Source of the DNA: Akkermansia sp.
Lineage (GTDB): Bacteria; Verrucomicrobiota; Verrucomicrobiia; Verrucomicrobiales; Akkermansiaceae
DNA length: 44,758 nt
Assembly: GCA_017546845.1 (NCBI GenBank)
Contig: JAFYRS010000180.1
Span: forward strand, 1-44,758
Direction of reading: 5' to 3'
Below the pieces are notes generated by a model. It saw only the letters and a list, made by a program, of their open reading frames with translations. It was not told the DNA's origin and did not search any database. The translations under genes were made by a program, and so were the position numbers. This document shows, piece after piece, positions 8,157 to 16,122 of the stretch. Numbering within the stretch: the stretch's first letter is position 1; each line of letters starts with the position of its first letter.

Positions 8157-8185
8157 GTTGTATCGTCATTGTAATACTTACACAA
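8157..8185 (-). promoter_or_regulatory. Possible promoter of the 227-residue unknown gene
   Basis: On the minus strand TTGTGT (8180-8185), a 17-base spacer and TACAAC (8157-8162), about 21 bases before the ATG. The boxes are imperfect, so this is tentative. Confidence 0.35.
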
Positions 8186-8201
8186 TTCCTTCTTCACTAC
8201 G

Positions 8202-8222
8202 AACTATAGGGCGTTGTATTTT
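8202..8222 (-). repeat. 21-base repeat downstream of ankyrin gene 1
   Basis: AACTATAGGGCG-T-TGTATTT here matches AACTATAGGGCG-C-TGTATTT at 11167-11187. In the second ankyrin gene the same DNA encodes the C-terminal KYSAL and its stop. Here it lies just past the stop and, in the same frame, would read KYNAL-stop. Confidence 0.8.
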
Positions 8223-8227
8223 CATGA

Positions 8228-9301
8228 TTAGCAGGCATTTTTCATCAAGAACTGCAGAGGAGACATCCCCTGCTGATCGAGGGCATACAAGCAGGCACCG
8301 GCCTGCACCAGCAATTCTGCACAGCGGGTGTGTTCCAATTGCAGGGCCACGATGAGAGGCGTCGAAAAATCCTCAGACAGTGGTTTGTCGGGATTAGCTC
8401 CATTCTCAAGCATACGGCACAGAGCAGACACATCATTCCGCCGCACCGCAGCAAGGACGCTGAGTGGTTCACCCTTGATATCAAAGATTCCGGGGAACAG
8501 AAACTCTGCCTCCTTTGCTTCATAAAAGGTCATAGCATTGACATCTGCCCCGGCAGCAACCAGGAGAGAGGCTAATTCCGGTTCTTTGCCATTGCCCGCA
8601 GCTTGCGCCACGGCCTCCCCCAAGGTGCTATCGCTCCATATATACCTGACGGAAGGATTTGCACCGGATACCAGCATGCGCTCCAAGGCGGGTTTATCAT
8701 TCCGGGCAATCGCCTGCCGAACAGTCCCCGGAGGAGGAGCAGACTGAATCAGCGAACGAACCTGCTCTGAATACGCGAACTCCAACAATTCCTCATCCTG
8801 CACCTCCTGCTCGACAAACTCATAAAAAGTCTCAATATTCTGAGCGTTCTCCCACAACTCTGCAGACAGGAGAGAAACGCAGTCGCTATGCCCTTGGGAA
8901 AGTGCTTTATGAAGCGCCTCCAGAACCATCTCGAAATCATTACCCATCTCCAATATAACCCGCACACAATCCGCGTGCCCAGCACGTGCCGCAATAATCA
9001 TGGCATTCCCCGTGCTGATAGGTTCCAGGTTCACCCCACCAGCCAGCAGATATTCCATAATATCTGCATGACCATGCAGAGCAGCAAGCCCCAATGGTCT
9101 GAGGCCGCGGCGGGACAGATTGGCATCAGCCCCCTTGTACAACAACAGCCGGACGCAGTTTCCTGCCCCTTTTTCCGCCGCGTACTGAAGAAGAGTCTGC
9201 CCGTTTTCCAGGAAGGAATCCGGCGAATACGTTTCGGGCATGAGCAGGCTCAGAGCCGTTGCATCATCTCTATCGATAACAGATTGGAGTATCATCATCA
9301 T
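8228..9301 (-). CDS. Ankyrin-repeat protein 1
   Basis: A 357-residue soluble protein made mostly of ankyrin repeats, which are protein-binding modules. Repeats are visible as NGQTLLQYAAEKGAGNCVRLLLYKGAD (about 32-60), GLRPLGLAALHGHADIMEYLLAGG (about 64-89), a degenerate pair to about 150, and a C-terminal set (about 215-350) with SVLAAVRRNDVSALCRMLENGANPD. The central part (about 155-205) is acidic and less repeat-like. It overlaps the ADP-ribosylglycohydrolase stop by four bases (ATGA), so the two are probably translationally coupled. Three ATG codons in a row make the exact start uncertain by two residues. It may bind or regulate its partner (inference). Confidence 0.88.
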   Translation of the reverse strand: MMMILQSVIDRDDATALSLLMPETYSPDSFLENGQTLLQYAAEKGAGNCVRLLLYKGADANLSRRGLRPLGLAALHGHADIMEYLLAGGVNLEPISTGNAMIIAARAGHADCVRVILEMGNDFEMVLEALHKALSQGHSDCVSLLSAELWENAQNIETFYEFVEQEVQDEELLEFAYSEQVRSLIQSAPPPGTVRQAIARNDKPALERMLVSGANPSVRYIWSDSTLGEAVAQAAGNGKEPELASLLVAAGADVNAMTFYEAKEAEFLFPGIFDIKGEPLSVLAAVRRNDVSALCRMLENGANPDKPLSEDFSTPLIVALQLEHTRCAELLVQAGACLYALDQQGMSPLQFLMKNAC

Positions 9302-10239
9302 TTTTCCTTTCTACGGGGCAGCAACCTAGTGTAACGAGGTTCATTCACCGCGCGCACACATACCAGCCAGGAGCGAGGTATACTGTCCTCTCCGTACAAG
9401 ACTGCCAGCAAGGCACCAGCTATAGCAGCATTGGTATCCGTATCGCCACCGGCAGATACAATATCCACCAGCGCCGAGCGGAAATCCGGGGCATGCAGCA
9501 GCTGGTAGAAGGCACTCTGCAGAGCCACGAGCAGCCAGCCGATGAACTCGCCATCGTAATCAGGTCGCTCCGACGCAGCACGCTGCACGGCATCCAGAAC
9601 CGATGCGGCTACCCCCTGCTCCACAGCAAAGCGCAAGGCAGATTCATAAACACCACGGGCAGAAGCCCCGGGCTGCATGGCCTGCAGCAAGGCGTGCACA
9701 TATACCACATTGGCATCTCCACACACCGGGTGCGGATGCGTAATGGAGGCATCTTCCCGCGCAGCTCGCTGCCAGTCGAAATCCGGATGCTCCGCCGCCC
9801 ACAGGGCTATGGGCAACACGCGCATCAACGCACCATTTCCCTGGCTATCGGACAGGGGGGAGCCAGCCAACGCAGCACTCACAGCCTCACCCGCATCCGG
9901 CGGGTCAGTCTCAAACCAGTCCATATAGCGGAGACGGGTGGCAACTTCATCCCAACCATCGGCATCCAGCAGAGCCTGGTGCAGACACCAGGCCATCTGG
10001 GTATCATCAGTCACCTCGCCAGCCTTGCGGTCTGTGCAGATACCGAATCCCGGCACCATGCGGTCCAGACCATCTGGATAGGCGCGGCGGATTTCATATT
10101 CATGGCAGAACTCTACAGGAGCCCCCAGAGCATCCCCCACCATGAGGCCGGCCCAGGCGGCCCTTGCCATTTGCTTAGACATACTGATAGACGAATCAGA
10201 TTTTTCCTTTTTGCCGGATTCCATTTGTTCAGGTGTCAT
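9298..10239 (-). CDS. ADP-ribosylglycohydrolase (DraG/ARH family)
   Basis: Removes ADP-ribose from modified proteins or nucleic acids, or hydrolyses related ADP-ribosyl compounds, using two Mg ions. AWAGLMVGDALGAPVEF is the family N-terminus. The metal ligands are TDDTQMAW and, near the C-terminus, GGDTDTNAAIAGALLAVLYG. Length (313 residues) is typical. An ATG at residue 20 (MSKQMARAAW) could be an alternative start. It lies between an unknown gene and ankyrin protein 1 and overlaps the latter. Cognate ADP-ribosyltransferase toxins are not in the window. It could be an immunity enzyme, a metabolic enzyme, or part of a signalling pair; context favours the first (inference). Confidence 0.93.
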   Translation of the reverse strand: MTPEQMESGKKEKSDSSISMSKQMARAAWAGLMVGDALGAPVEFCHEYEIRRAYPDGLDRMVPGFGICTDRKAGEVTDDTQMAWCLHQALLDADGWDEVATRLRYMDWFETDPPDAGEAVSAALAGSPLSDSQGNGALMRVLPIALWAAEHPDFDWQRAAREDASITHPHPVCGDANVVYVHALLQAMQPGASARGVYESALRFAVEQGVAASVLDAVQRAASERPDYDGEFIGWLLVALQSAFYQLLHAPDFRSALVDIVSAGGDTDTNAAIAGALLAVLYGEDSIPRSWLVCVRAVNEPRYTRLLPRRKEK

Positions 10240-10275
10240 CAGAAATAAAGTCTCTCTATATATAGGGGATAGTGA

Positions 10276-11115
10276 TTACATGTTCTCGCAATACGATGCA
10301 GCAATGTCGGCATAGCACTCAGCCCGGGGAAACTGAAATGCTTTCTCTCCGGAAATACGGCGACCGTACACATCCAGGGAGAAACTATATTGGTTCGTCT
10401 TCCGCACATTGAACATACTGAATGTGTGGGCCAGCCTTATGACACAAGGCGGCTCAGATTCCGCCCACCGATACCCGGAAAGAACCAGTCGCATCATTCT
10501 GGGCGCCTCCACCTGAACAACCGGCTGTTCCTGCCCGGCGGGTCTCACCCAGCGGCGATGTCCGGCACTCAAGTAGGAACAGATGCGGGATTCCTTCCTA
10601 TATACCATGCCACGTGGTGCTACGATTTCCTTCACGCTATGAAAAGCCTCATTTCCAACTACACGGAGATGCACATCATCCCCCAGCCAGAGGGCACGAC
10701 AGGCCGGATTCCACCCCGACGGCAGCCACTCTCCTTCTGTGGCAGCCGCCGCAAAAGGAGCCTCGCCCTCTGCGGGCAGAGGTGCCAGCAGATACGCCCC
10801 TCCACCGCCAGCCACCTCTTCACAGCTGAGAATGTCTACAGCATCTGCTCCCCCCACTCCCGGGCACAAACGCAGGCTGTAAACCTGAGTCAGAATCGCC
10901 GGGATATCCCCCACGCGAATCCAGCTTCCCTGCAGATTGTCCTGGTATCGGCTTTCCTTCACATAAGCCCGCACCATCCAGTCAACCCCGAGGTTGATAA
11001 CGGCATAATCACATTCCGGGTCATCAAAAGCGTCTATATCAATATCGAGTGTCATATCTCTTGTATTTGTTGTGTTCGTTTCTGAAAAGAGCCTGCTCCA
11101 TAAAGAGAGCATCAT
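10276..11115 (-). CDS. Protein of unknown function in the ankyrin unit
   Basis: A 279-residue protein without signal peptide or membrane segments; no family recognised. An acidic region follows the N-terminus (LDIDIDAFDDPECDYAVINLG), then a glycine/alanine-rich middle and a basic segment around residues 180-205. The C-terminus is aromatic-rich and looks beta-rich. The frame stays open to a GTG at 11154, but the ATG pair at 11112-11115 is a better start. It lies 53 bases after ankyrin gene 2 and 36 bases before the ADP-ribosylglycohydrolase, consistent with one transcript. It could be an immunity-type or effector-modulating protein (speculative). Confidence 0.72.
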   Translation of the reverse strand: MMLSLWSRLFSETNTTNTRDMTLDIDIDAFDDPECDYAVINLGVDWMVRAYVKESRYQDNLQGSWIRVGDIPAILTQVYSLRLCPGVGGADAVDILSCEEVAGGGGAYLLAPLPAEGEAPFAAAATEGEWLPSGWNPACRALWLGDDVHLRVVGNEAFHSVKEIVAPRGMVYRKESRICSYLSAGHRRWVRPAGQEQPVVQVEAPRMMRLVLSGYRWAESEPPCVIRLAHTFSMFNVRKTNQYSFSLDVYGRRISGEKAFQFPRAECYADIAASYCENM

Positions 11116-11166
11116 ATCGCTGCCCTTTTCTCTACAAATACTGGAAATAAGCACAAAATCGCAACC

Positions 11167-11187
11167 AACTATAGGGCGCTGTATTTC
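11167..11187 (-). repeat. 21-base repeat at the end of ankyrin gene 2
   Basis: Second copy of the repeat at 8202-8222, differing at one position over 21 bases. It overlaps the last codons (KYSAL-stop) of ankyrin gene 2 and points to a shared origin of the two ankyrin genes' 3' ends. Confidence 0.8.
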
Positions 11188-12056
11188 TTACGCATAGAAC
11201 TTTTTGCATAAGAAATGAAATCGTCAAGCGCATTTTCCATACCGCCATGTTGTCGGAGATTCAGCAGCTGAAACTGCTCCATCTGCCGCAGCGCAAGCTG
11301 CATTTTCTGCAGCATCTCCACATCCATATTGCGAAAAAGAAAAACTCGTTGAGACACGAAAAACGAGCGCAGCAGACTCTCGCACCGCTGAATCTGTGCC
11401 ACCCGCGTATCAATTGTTGATGGAGAAGCATTGCGGTCCCTATGCAGGAACAAGCGGAACACCACCTTATCCAGGTCCGAAAATCCTATACCCTGAAAAG
11501 CAGCAAGGCAACGAAGCCTGGTCTCTCTTTCCTGATCTGTATCCTGAGGCAGAAATCTGGCACAGAACTCTAAGGGGGTACCACTCAACGAAGGTAGCGG
11601 GCCGGAAACACATGCATGGGCATCTGCCCCATTGCAGCGGAGCACCTGTATACACTCTGCAGATCCGCTCAGAGCAGCCAGATGAAGCGGAGTCAGAAAG
11701 AACGGAGCCTCAAACGGAATAGCAGTGGCTCCCTGAAGCCCCAGATGCTCATTGATGCGATACAAGGCGGCAGCCCGCAGTATCTGAAGTGTCACCACGG
11801 CCACCTGATTCACCTCTGCGCCATATTCTGCAAGTGCAAGAACATTATCAACCGAGCCGGCCATAACCGCGCGGAACAGGGGGGATAATCCGAATGTATC
11901 CACCGAATGAACGTCTCCCCCCTGCCGCAGACAGGATAAAAGCTGCCGCGAGCTGCGCAACGTGGCACACGCGGAAACACTGCCGGGAGCACACCCCCTG
12001 CCCAAGGGGGTATGGGTGCGTACTCTACGCTTTCGTCCTTCTCTTCTTAATCTCAT
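11169..12056 (-). CDS. Ankyrin-repeat protein 2
   Basis: A 295-residue soluble protein and first gene of the accessory unit. The N-terminus is strongly basic (about 15 residues rich in Arg/Lys). Ankyrin repeats follow: GGDVHSVDTFGLSPLFRAVMAGSVDNVLALAEYGAEVNQ (about 47-85) and FFLTPLHLAALSGSAECIQVLRCNGADAHA (about 119-148). The C-terminal half (about 175-290) is helical and charged, with no recognised fold. Its own promoter lies 34 bases upstream and is divergent from hppA. The partner is unknown. Confidence 0.85.
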   Translation of the reverse strand: MRLRREGRKRRVRTHTPLGRGCAPGSVSACATLRSSRQLLSCLRQGGDVHSVDTFGLSPLFRAVMAGSVDNVLALAEYGAEVNQVAVVTLQILRAAALYRINEHLGLQGATAIPFEAPFFLTPLHLAALSGSAECIQVLRCNGADAHACVSGPLPSLSGTPLEFCARFLPQDTDQERETRLRCLAAFQGIGFSDLDKVVFRLFLHRDRNASPSTIDTRVAQIQRCESLLRSFFVSQRVFLFRNMDVEMLQKMQLALRQMEQFQLLNLRQHGGMENALDDFISYAKSSMRKKYSAL

Positions 12057-12089
12057 TTCATTATCCTACCGGCGCCTTCCGTGTCCTCA

Positions 12090-12119
12090 TTTATAGCATT
12101 CTGCACTGGCCTCGGTCAA
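12090..12119 (-). promoter_or_regulatory. Promoter of the ankyrin/ADP-ribosylglycohydrolase unit
   Basis: On the minus strand TTGACC (12114-12119), an 18-base spacer and TATAAA (12090-12095) preceded by TGC, an extended -10. The expected leader is about 27 bases. It is the only strong promoter seen ahead of the five minus-strand genes. Confidence 0.65.
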
Positions 12120-12189
12120 TTTCATATGGCTCTTTTTTATTTTTTCTGGAATTAACCCGTCATTTTTCTGTCAGACTGCGAAATTCGGG

Positions 12190-12218
12190 TTGCCAAAGCA
12201 GGACTTTTAGTGTAGACT
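12190..12218 (+). promoter_or_regulatory. hppA promoter
   Basis: TTGCCA (12190-12195), a 17-base spacer and TAGACT (12213-12218). It predicts a leader of about 49 bases. The -35 region lies about 70 bases from the divergent promoter of the ankyrin unit. Confidence 0.6.
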
Positions 12219-12224
12219 GTGGCG

Positions 12225-12246
12225 CTTTTTTGTGCCTGCAAAAAAG
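12225..12246 (+). other. 5' stem-loop in the hppA leader
   Basis: CTTTTTTG and CAAAAAAG form an 8-bp stem around a six-base loop, right at the predicted 5' end of the hppA mRNA. The rest of the leader is A/C-rich and unstructured. It could protect the 5' end of a highly expressed message (inference). Confidence 0.45.
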
Positions 12247-12273
12247 TCACCAAAACAAATATAACAAACGAAC

Positions 12274-14511
12274 ATGAACCCCGAGATATTATTCTGGATA
12301 GTGCCGTTTGCTTCTGTCGTCGCGCTGGTATTTGCAGCTAAGTTCTTCTTCGACATGAAGAAGGCCGACGAAGGCAACGACCGCATGAAGGAGATTGCCG
12401 GCTACGTGCGCGAAGGCGCCATGGCTTACCTGAAACAGCAGTACAAGATTGTTTCCATCTTCTTCGTCATCATCGCAGTGGTGTTCGGCATCATGGCCTA
12501 CTACGGCCTGCAGAACAACATTGTACCCATCGCCTTCCTCACCGGTGGTATTTTCTCCGGTCTGGCTGGTTTCATCGGTATGAAGACGGCTACTTATGCC
12601 TCCGGCCGCGTGGCCCAGGCCTGCCGTGACGAAAAGGACGGCCTCAACAAGGGTCTCCAGCTTGCCTTCCGCTCCGGCGCTGTGCTGGGTCTGACCGTGG
12701 TTGGCTTCGGCCTGCTCGATATCTCCGGCTGGTATCTCATCCTCGACAAGACCGGTCTGGTTGCCGCTGAAGGCATCAGCCGTCTGACCCAGATTACCAC
12801 CATTATGCTGACCTTCGGCATGGGCGCTTCTCTGCAGGCACTCTTCGCCCGTGTGGGTGGTGGTATCTACACCAAGGCTGCCGACGTGGGCGCTGACCTC
12901 GTGGGTAAGACCGAGTACCACTTCAACGAAGACGATCCCCGTAACCCCGCCACCATCGCCGACAACGTGGGCGACAACGTGGGTGACGTGGCCGGCATGG
13001 GCGCTGACCTGTACGAGTCCTACGCTGGTTCCATTCTGGCTTCCGCCGCTCTGGGTGCAGCCGCTGCTGCCACCGCCGGCTGGGCCTACGAGACCGGTCT
13101 GCAGCTGGTCATGGCTCCCATGATCATCGGCGCTATCGGCGCTCTGCTTTCCGTTATCGGTATTTTCCTGGTACGCACCAAGCCCGAGGCTAACCAGACC
13201 CAGCTCATGGCTGCTCTGAACTTCGGTATCAATGTTTCCGGCGTACTTATCGCTCTTGCCGCTGCTGGCGTGCTCTACGCCCTGGGCATCGAGAACTGGC
13301 TGGGCCTCTGGGGCTCCATCGTCATCGGTCTGGTGGTGGGTATCGCCATCGGCAAGGTGACGGAGTACTACACCTCCTTCGAATTCAAGCCGGTGAAGTT
13401 CATCGCTGAGAACGCCACCACCGGTCCCGCCACCGTGATTATCTCCGGTATCGGCGTGGGTATGATTTCCACCTGCTGGCCGGTGCTCTTCATCGTGCTC
13501 GGCACCATCGGCGCTTACCTCTGCGCTGCTGGTGAGTGGACCTTCTCCGCTCAGAACATGAGCATGGGTCTCTACGGCATCGGTATCGCTGCTGTGGGTA
13601 TGCTTTCCACCCTGGGTCTCACCCTGGCCACGGACGCCTACGGCCCCATCTCCGACAACGCCGGCGGTAACGCCGAGATGAGCGCTCTGGGTGATGACGT
13701 GCGCAGCCGCACCGACGCCCTGGACGCCCTGGGTAACACCACCGCCGCCACCGGTAAGGGCTTCGCCATCGGCTCCGCCGCTCTGACCGCCCTCGCCCTT
13801 CTTGCCTCCTACATCGAGGAGCTCAAGATTGCCGCCCTGCACTACGGTGAAACCTTCAAGACCAGCTTCTTCGGCGAACAGGTGCTGAACAGCGCCGAGG
13901 TTGCCAAGATGAACATCGCAGAGTTCATGGCCGCTTTCGACGTGACCCTCATGAACCCCAAGGTGCTGCTTGGTATCTTCATCGGTTCCATGCTTTCCTT
14001 CCTGTTCTGCGGTCTGACCATGAACGCCGTGGGTCGCGCCGCCAAGAGCATGGTGGAAGAAGTGCGCCGCCAGCTGAGCGACAAGGACGTGTTCGAAGGC
14101 CGCAAGAAGGCCGACTACGCCCGCTGCGTGGCTATCTCCACTCAGGGTGCCCAGCGTGAAATGGTTGTGCCCTCCATGATTGCCGTTATCGTACCCATCG
14201 CTACCGGCCTCATCATGGGTGTTCCCGGTGTGTTCGGCCTGCTGGCCGGTGGTCTTGCCGGTGGCTTCGTGCTCGCCGTGTTCATGGCCAACTCCGGTGG
14301 CGCCTGGGATAACGCCAAGAAGTACATCGAAACCGGCGACGCTCCCTACTGCGGTAAGCACACTGCTGTGCATGATGCCTCCGTGGTGGGTGACACCGTG
14401 GGTGACCCCTTCAAGGATACCTCCGGCCCGTCCCTGAACATCCTCATCAAGCTCATGAGCATGGTGTCCATCGTGACCGCCGGTCTCAACATCGCCTTCT
14501 CCCTGCTGTAA
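12274..14511 (+). CDS. hppA: Membrane-bound ion-pumping pyrophosphatase, K+-dependent
   Basis: Couples pyrophosphate hydrolysis to Na+ and/or H+ export across the inner membrane. The 745 residues hold about 16 membrane helices. The substrate site shows [30 protein letters not shown] and, near the end, [15 protein letters not shown]. In [17 protein letters not shown], Ala491 and Gly494 occupy the positions that are Lys and Thr in K+-independent enzymes, so K+ dependence is predicted. Glu248 in ADLYESY is at the place typical of Na+-transporting types. Thr90, Phe94, an Asp at 149 and a Met at 178 recall the Na+/H+ dual-pump signature (from memory). Codon usage is strongly biased, as in highly expressed genes. 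Confidence 0.96.
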   Translation: MNPEILFWIVPFASVVALVFAAKFFFDMKKADEGNDRMKEIAGYVREGAMAYLKQQYKIVSIFFVIIAVVFGIMAYYGLQNNIVPIAFLTGGIFSGLAGFIGMKTATYASGRVAQACRDEKDGLNKGLQLAFRSGAVLGLTVVGFGLLDISGWYLILDKTGLVAAEGISRLTQITTIMLTFGMGASLQALFARVGGGIYTKAADVGADLVGKTEYHFNEDDPRNPATIADNVGDNVGDVAGMGADLYESYAGSILASAALGAAAAATAGWAYETGLQLVMAPMIIGAIGALLSVIGIFLVRTKPEANQTQLMAALNFGINVSGVLIALAAAGVLYALGIENWLGLWGSIVIGLVVGIAIGKVTEYYTSFEFKPVKFIAENATTGPATVIISGIGVGMISTCWPVLFIVLGTIGAYLCAAGEWTFSAQNMSMGLYGIGIAAVGMLSTLGLTLATDAYGPISDNAGGNAEMSALGDDVRSRTDALDALGNTTAATGKGFAIGSAALTALALLASYIEELKIAALHYGETFKTSFFGEQVLNSAEVAKMNIAEFMAAFDVTLMNPKVLLGIFIGSMLSFLFCGLTMNAVGRAAKSMVEEVRRQLSDKDVFEGRKKADYARCVAISTQGAQREMVVPSMIAVIVPIATGLIMGVPGVFGLLAGGLAGGFVLAVFMANSGGAWDNAKKYIETGDAPYCGKHTAVHDASVVGDTVGDPFKDTSGPSLNILIKLMSMVSIVTAGLNIAFSLL

Positions 14512-14541
14512 AGCACAGAGCCGATAGAGCAACAAATAAGA

Positions 14542-14574
14542 AAGCCGCTTTCCGCTCAGGGAAGCGGCTTTTTT
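14542..14574 (+). terminator. Intrinsic terminator after hppA
   Basis: AAGCCGCTTTCC (14542-14553) pairs with GGGAAGCGGCTT (14559-14570), almost perfectly, followed by six T. Confidence 0.88.
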
Positions 14575-14628
14575 GATAAGTTACCCTCCGCGCGCGTGTA
14601 TTTCTTAAAAGGAGATGACCGATTCTCC

Positions 14629-14657
14629 TTGCCAGCCCGGCGGGGGTATGTTAATGT
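14629..14657 (+). promoter_or_regulatory. murA promoter
   Basis: TTGCCA (14629-14634), a 17-base spacer and TAATGT (14652-14657). The leader of about 31 bases is A/C-rich and has no Shine-Dalgarno. Confidence 0.45.
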
Positions 14658-14694
14658 ATAGGCAATCCAAACACCAGCGAATCTCACACACACC

Positions 14695-15993
14695 ATGGAT
14701 AAACTTATCGTAGAAGGCGGCACCCGGCTCAGTGGTTCCGTCAATATCAGTGGTTCAAAAAACGCCTCTCTTCCCATTCTTGCAGCAGCCCTGCTCACCG
14801 ATGAGCCCGTGCGCATCTCCCGCGTGCCGGACGTATCCGACACCAACTACATGCTGCAGATTCTCAGCCAGCTGGGTTGCTCCGTAGAGCGCTCCAGCGG
14901 CACGGTTCGCATCGAATCCCCGGAGGGTATCTCCCACAAGGCTTCCTACGAACAGGTGCGCAAGATGCGCGCCTCCATCTGCCTGCTCGGCCCGCTCATG
15001 GCCCGCATGCACAAGTGCGTGCTGCCCCTTCCCGGCGGCTGCGTTATTGGTGACCGCCCGGTGGATCTGCACATCCGCGGCATCAAGGCACTGGGCGCCC
15101 GTGTCCAGGTCAAGGGCGGCAACCTCGTCATCGATGCTCCCAACGGTCTCATCGGCACCACCATTGATATGCGTGGCGACAGCGGTCCCACCGTGCTGGG
15201 CACAGACAACATCATGATGGCAGCTGTGCTGGCCAAGGGCACCACCGTCATCGAATCCGCCGCCCGCGAACCCGAGGTGGTGGACCTCGCTAATTTCCTC
15301 AACAAGATGGGTGCCCGCATCGAAGGCGCAGGCTCCCGCACCATCACCATCCACGGTGTCGAGAAACTGCACGGCTGCGACCACACCGTCATTCCCGACC
15401 GCATTGAGGCCGGCACCTTCATGGTGGCCGCCGCCATGGTGAGCGACGGTCTCATGATCAACCGCGTGTACCGCCCGCACATGAAGGCTATCTCCGACCT
15501 GCTCGTGGAATGCGGCCACCGCGTCGAATACAATGAGGACGGCACCTCCGTCTTCGTTGCCCCCGGCGAAAATCCCCGCAGCGGCAAGATTCTCACCAAC
15601 CCCTACCCGGAGTACCCCACGGATATGCAGGCGCAGATGACGGCCCTCTTTGCCCTCACCCCCGGTATCAGCGTGGTGAAGGACACCATCTTCCCGCAGC
15701 GCTTCATGCACTGCTCCGAGCTCAAGCGCATGGGCGCCAACATCAAGGTAGACAGCGGCACCGCCATCATCACTGGCGTGAGCGGCCTCTCCGGCGCCCC
15801 GGTCATGGCCAGCGACCTGCGCGCCAGCGCCGCCCTGGTGCTTGCCGCCCTGGCTGCCGAAGGCACAACAGAGATTCACCGTCTCTACCACATCGACCGC
15901 GGCTACGAGATGCTGGATGAAAAGCTCATGATGCTGGGTGCCAAGGTGCGCCGAGTGCGCGACCTGGAACAGGAACAGGCTGACGAGAACTGA
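14695..15993 (+). CDS. murA: UDP-N-acetylglucosamine 1-carboxyvinyltransferase
   Basis: First committed step of peptidoglycan synthesis: transfers enolpyruvate from PEP to UDP-GlcNAc in the cytoplasm. The [14 protein letters not shown] loop carries the active lysine (Lys22). [17 protein letters not shown] carries the cysteine that fosfomycin would alkylate (Cys116). [11 protein letters not shown] and [13 protein letters not shown] are typical. Length (432 residues) is slightly over the usual 418-420 because of a charged C-terminal tail. It has its own promoter and terminator. Confidence 0.96.
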   Translation: MDKLIVEGGTRLSGSVNISGSKNASLPILAAALLTDEPVRISRVPDVSDTNYMLQILSQLGCSVERSSGTVRIESPEGISHKASYEQVRKMRASICLLGPLMARMHKCVLPLPGGCVIGDRPVDLHIRGIKALGARVQVKGGNLVIDAPNGLIGTTIDMRGDSGPTVLGTDNIMMAAVLAKGTTVIESAAREPEVVDLANFLNKMGARIEGAGSRTITIHGVEKLHGCDHTVIPDRIEAGTFMVAAAMVSDGLMINRVYRPHMKAISDLLVECGHRVEYNEDGTSVFVAPGENPRSGKILTNPYPEYPTDMQAQMTALFALTPGISVVKDTIFPQRFMHCSELKRMGANIKVDSGTAIITGVSGLSGAPVMASDLRASAALVLAALAAEGTTEIHRLYHIDRGYEMLDEKLMMLGAKVRRVRDLEQEQADEN

Positions 15994-16020
15994 TTCCACA
16001 TACCAACGCAACATCTTCCC

Positions 16021-16051
16021 AGCGGCGCACCCGGACGGGCGCGCCGCTTTT
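16021..16051 (+). terminator. Intrinsic terminator after murA
   Basis: AGCGGCGC (16021-16028) pairs with GCGCCGCT (16041-16048), followed by TTTTG. Confidence 0.75.
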
Positions 16052-16084
16052 GTCTGCAACACAGTCCAAAACACCTTTTACGTG

Positions 16085-16113
16085 TTGACTTTTGAGCAGG
16101 ATAAGCGTACAAT
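16085..16113 (+). promoter_or_regulatory. ileS promoter, predicted leaderless
   Basis: TTGACT (16085-16090), a 17-base spacer and TACAAT (16108-16113), a near-consensus promoter. The ATG is nine bases after the -10 box, so the 5' leader is at most a few bases. No T-box or other leader fits in this space. Confidence 0.72.
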
Positions 16114-16122
16114 GGCGCGCGT

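Noticed and set aside
12289..14535. Very long antisense open frame (748 codons) opposite hppA
   Set aside because: It is rich in His/Gly/Asp repeats produced by strong codon bias of hppA in the opposite frame; hppA itself has clear motifs.
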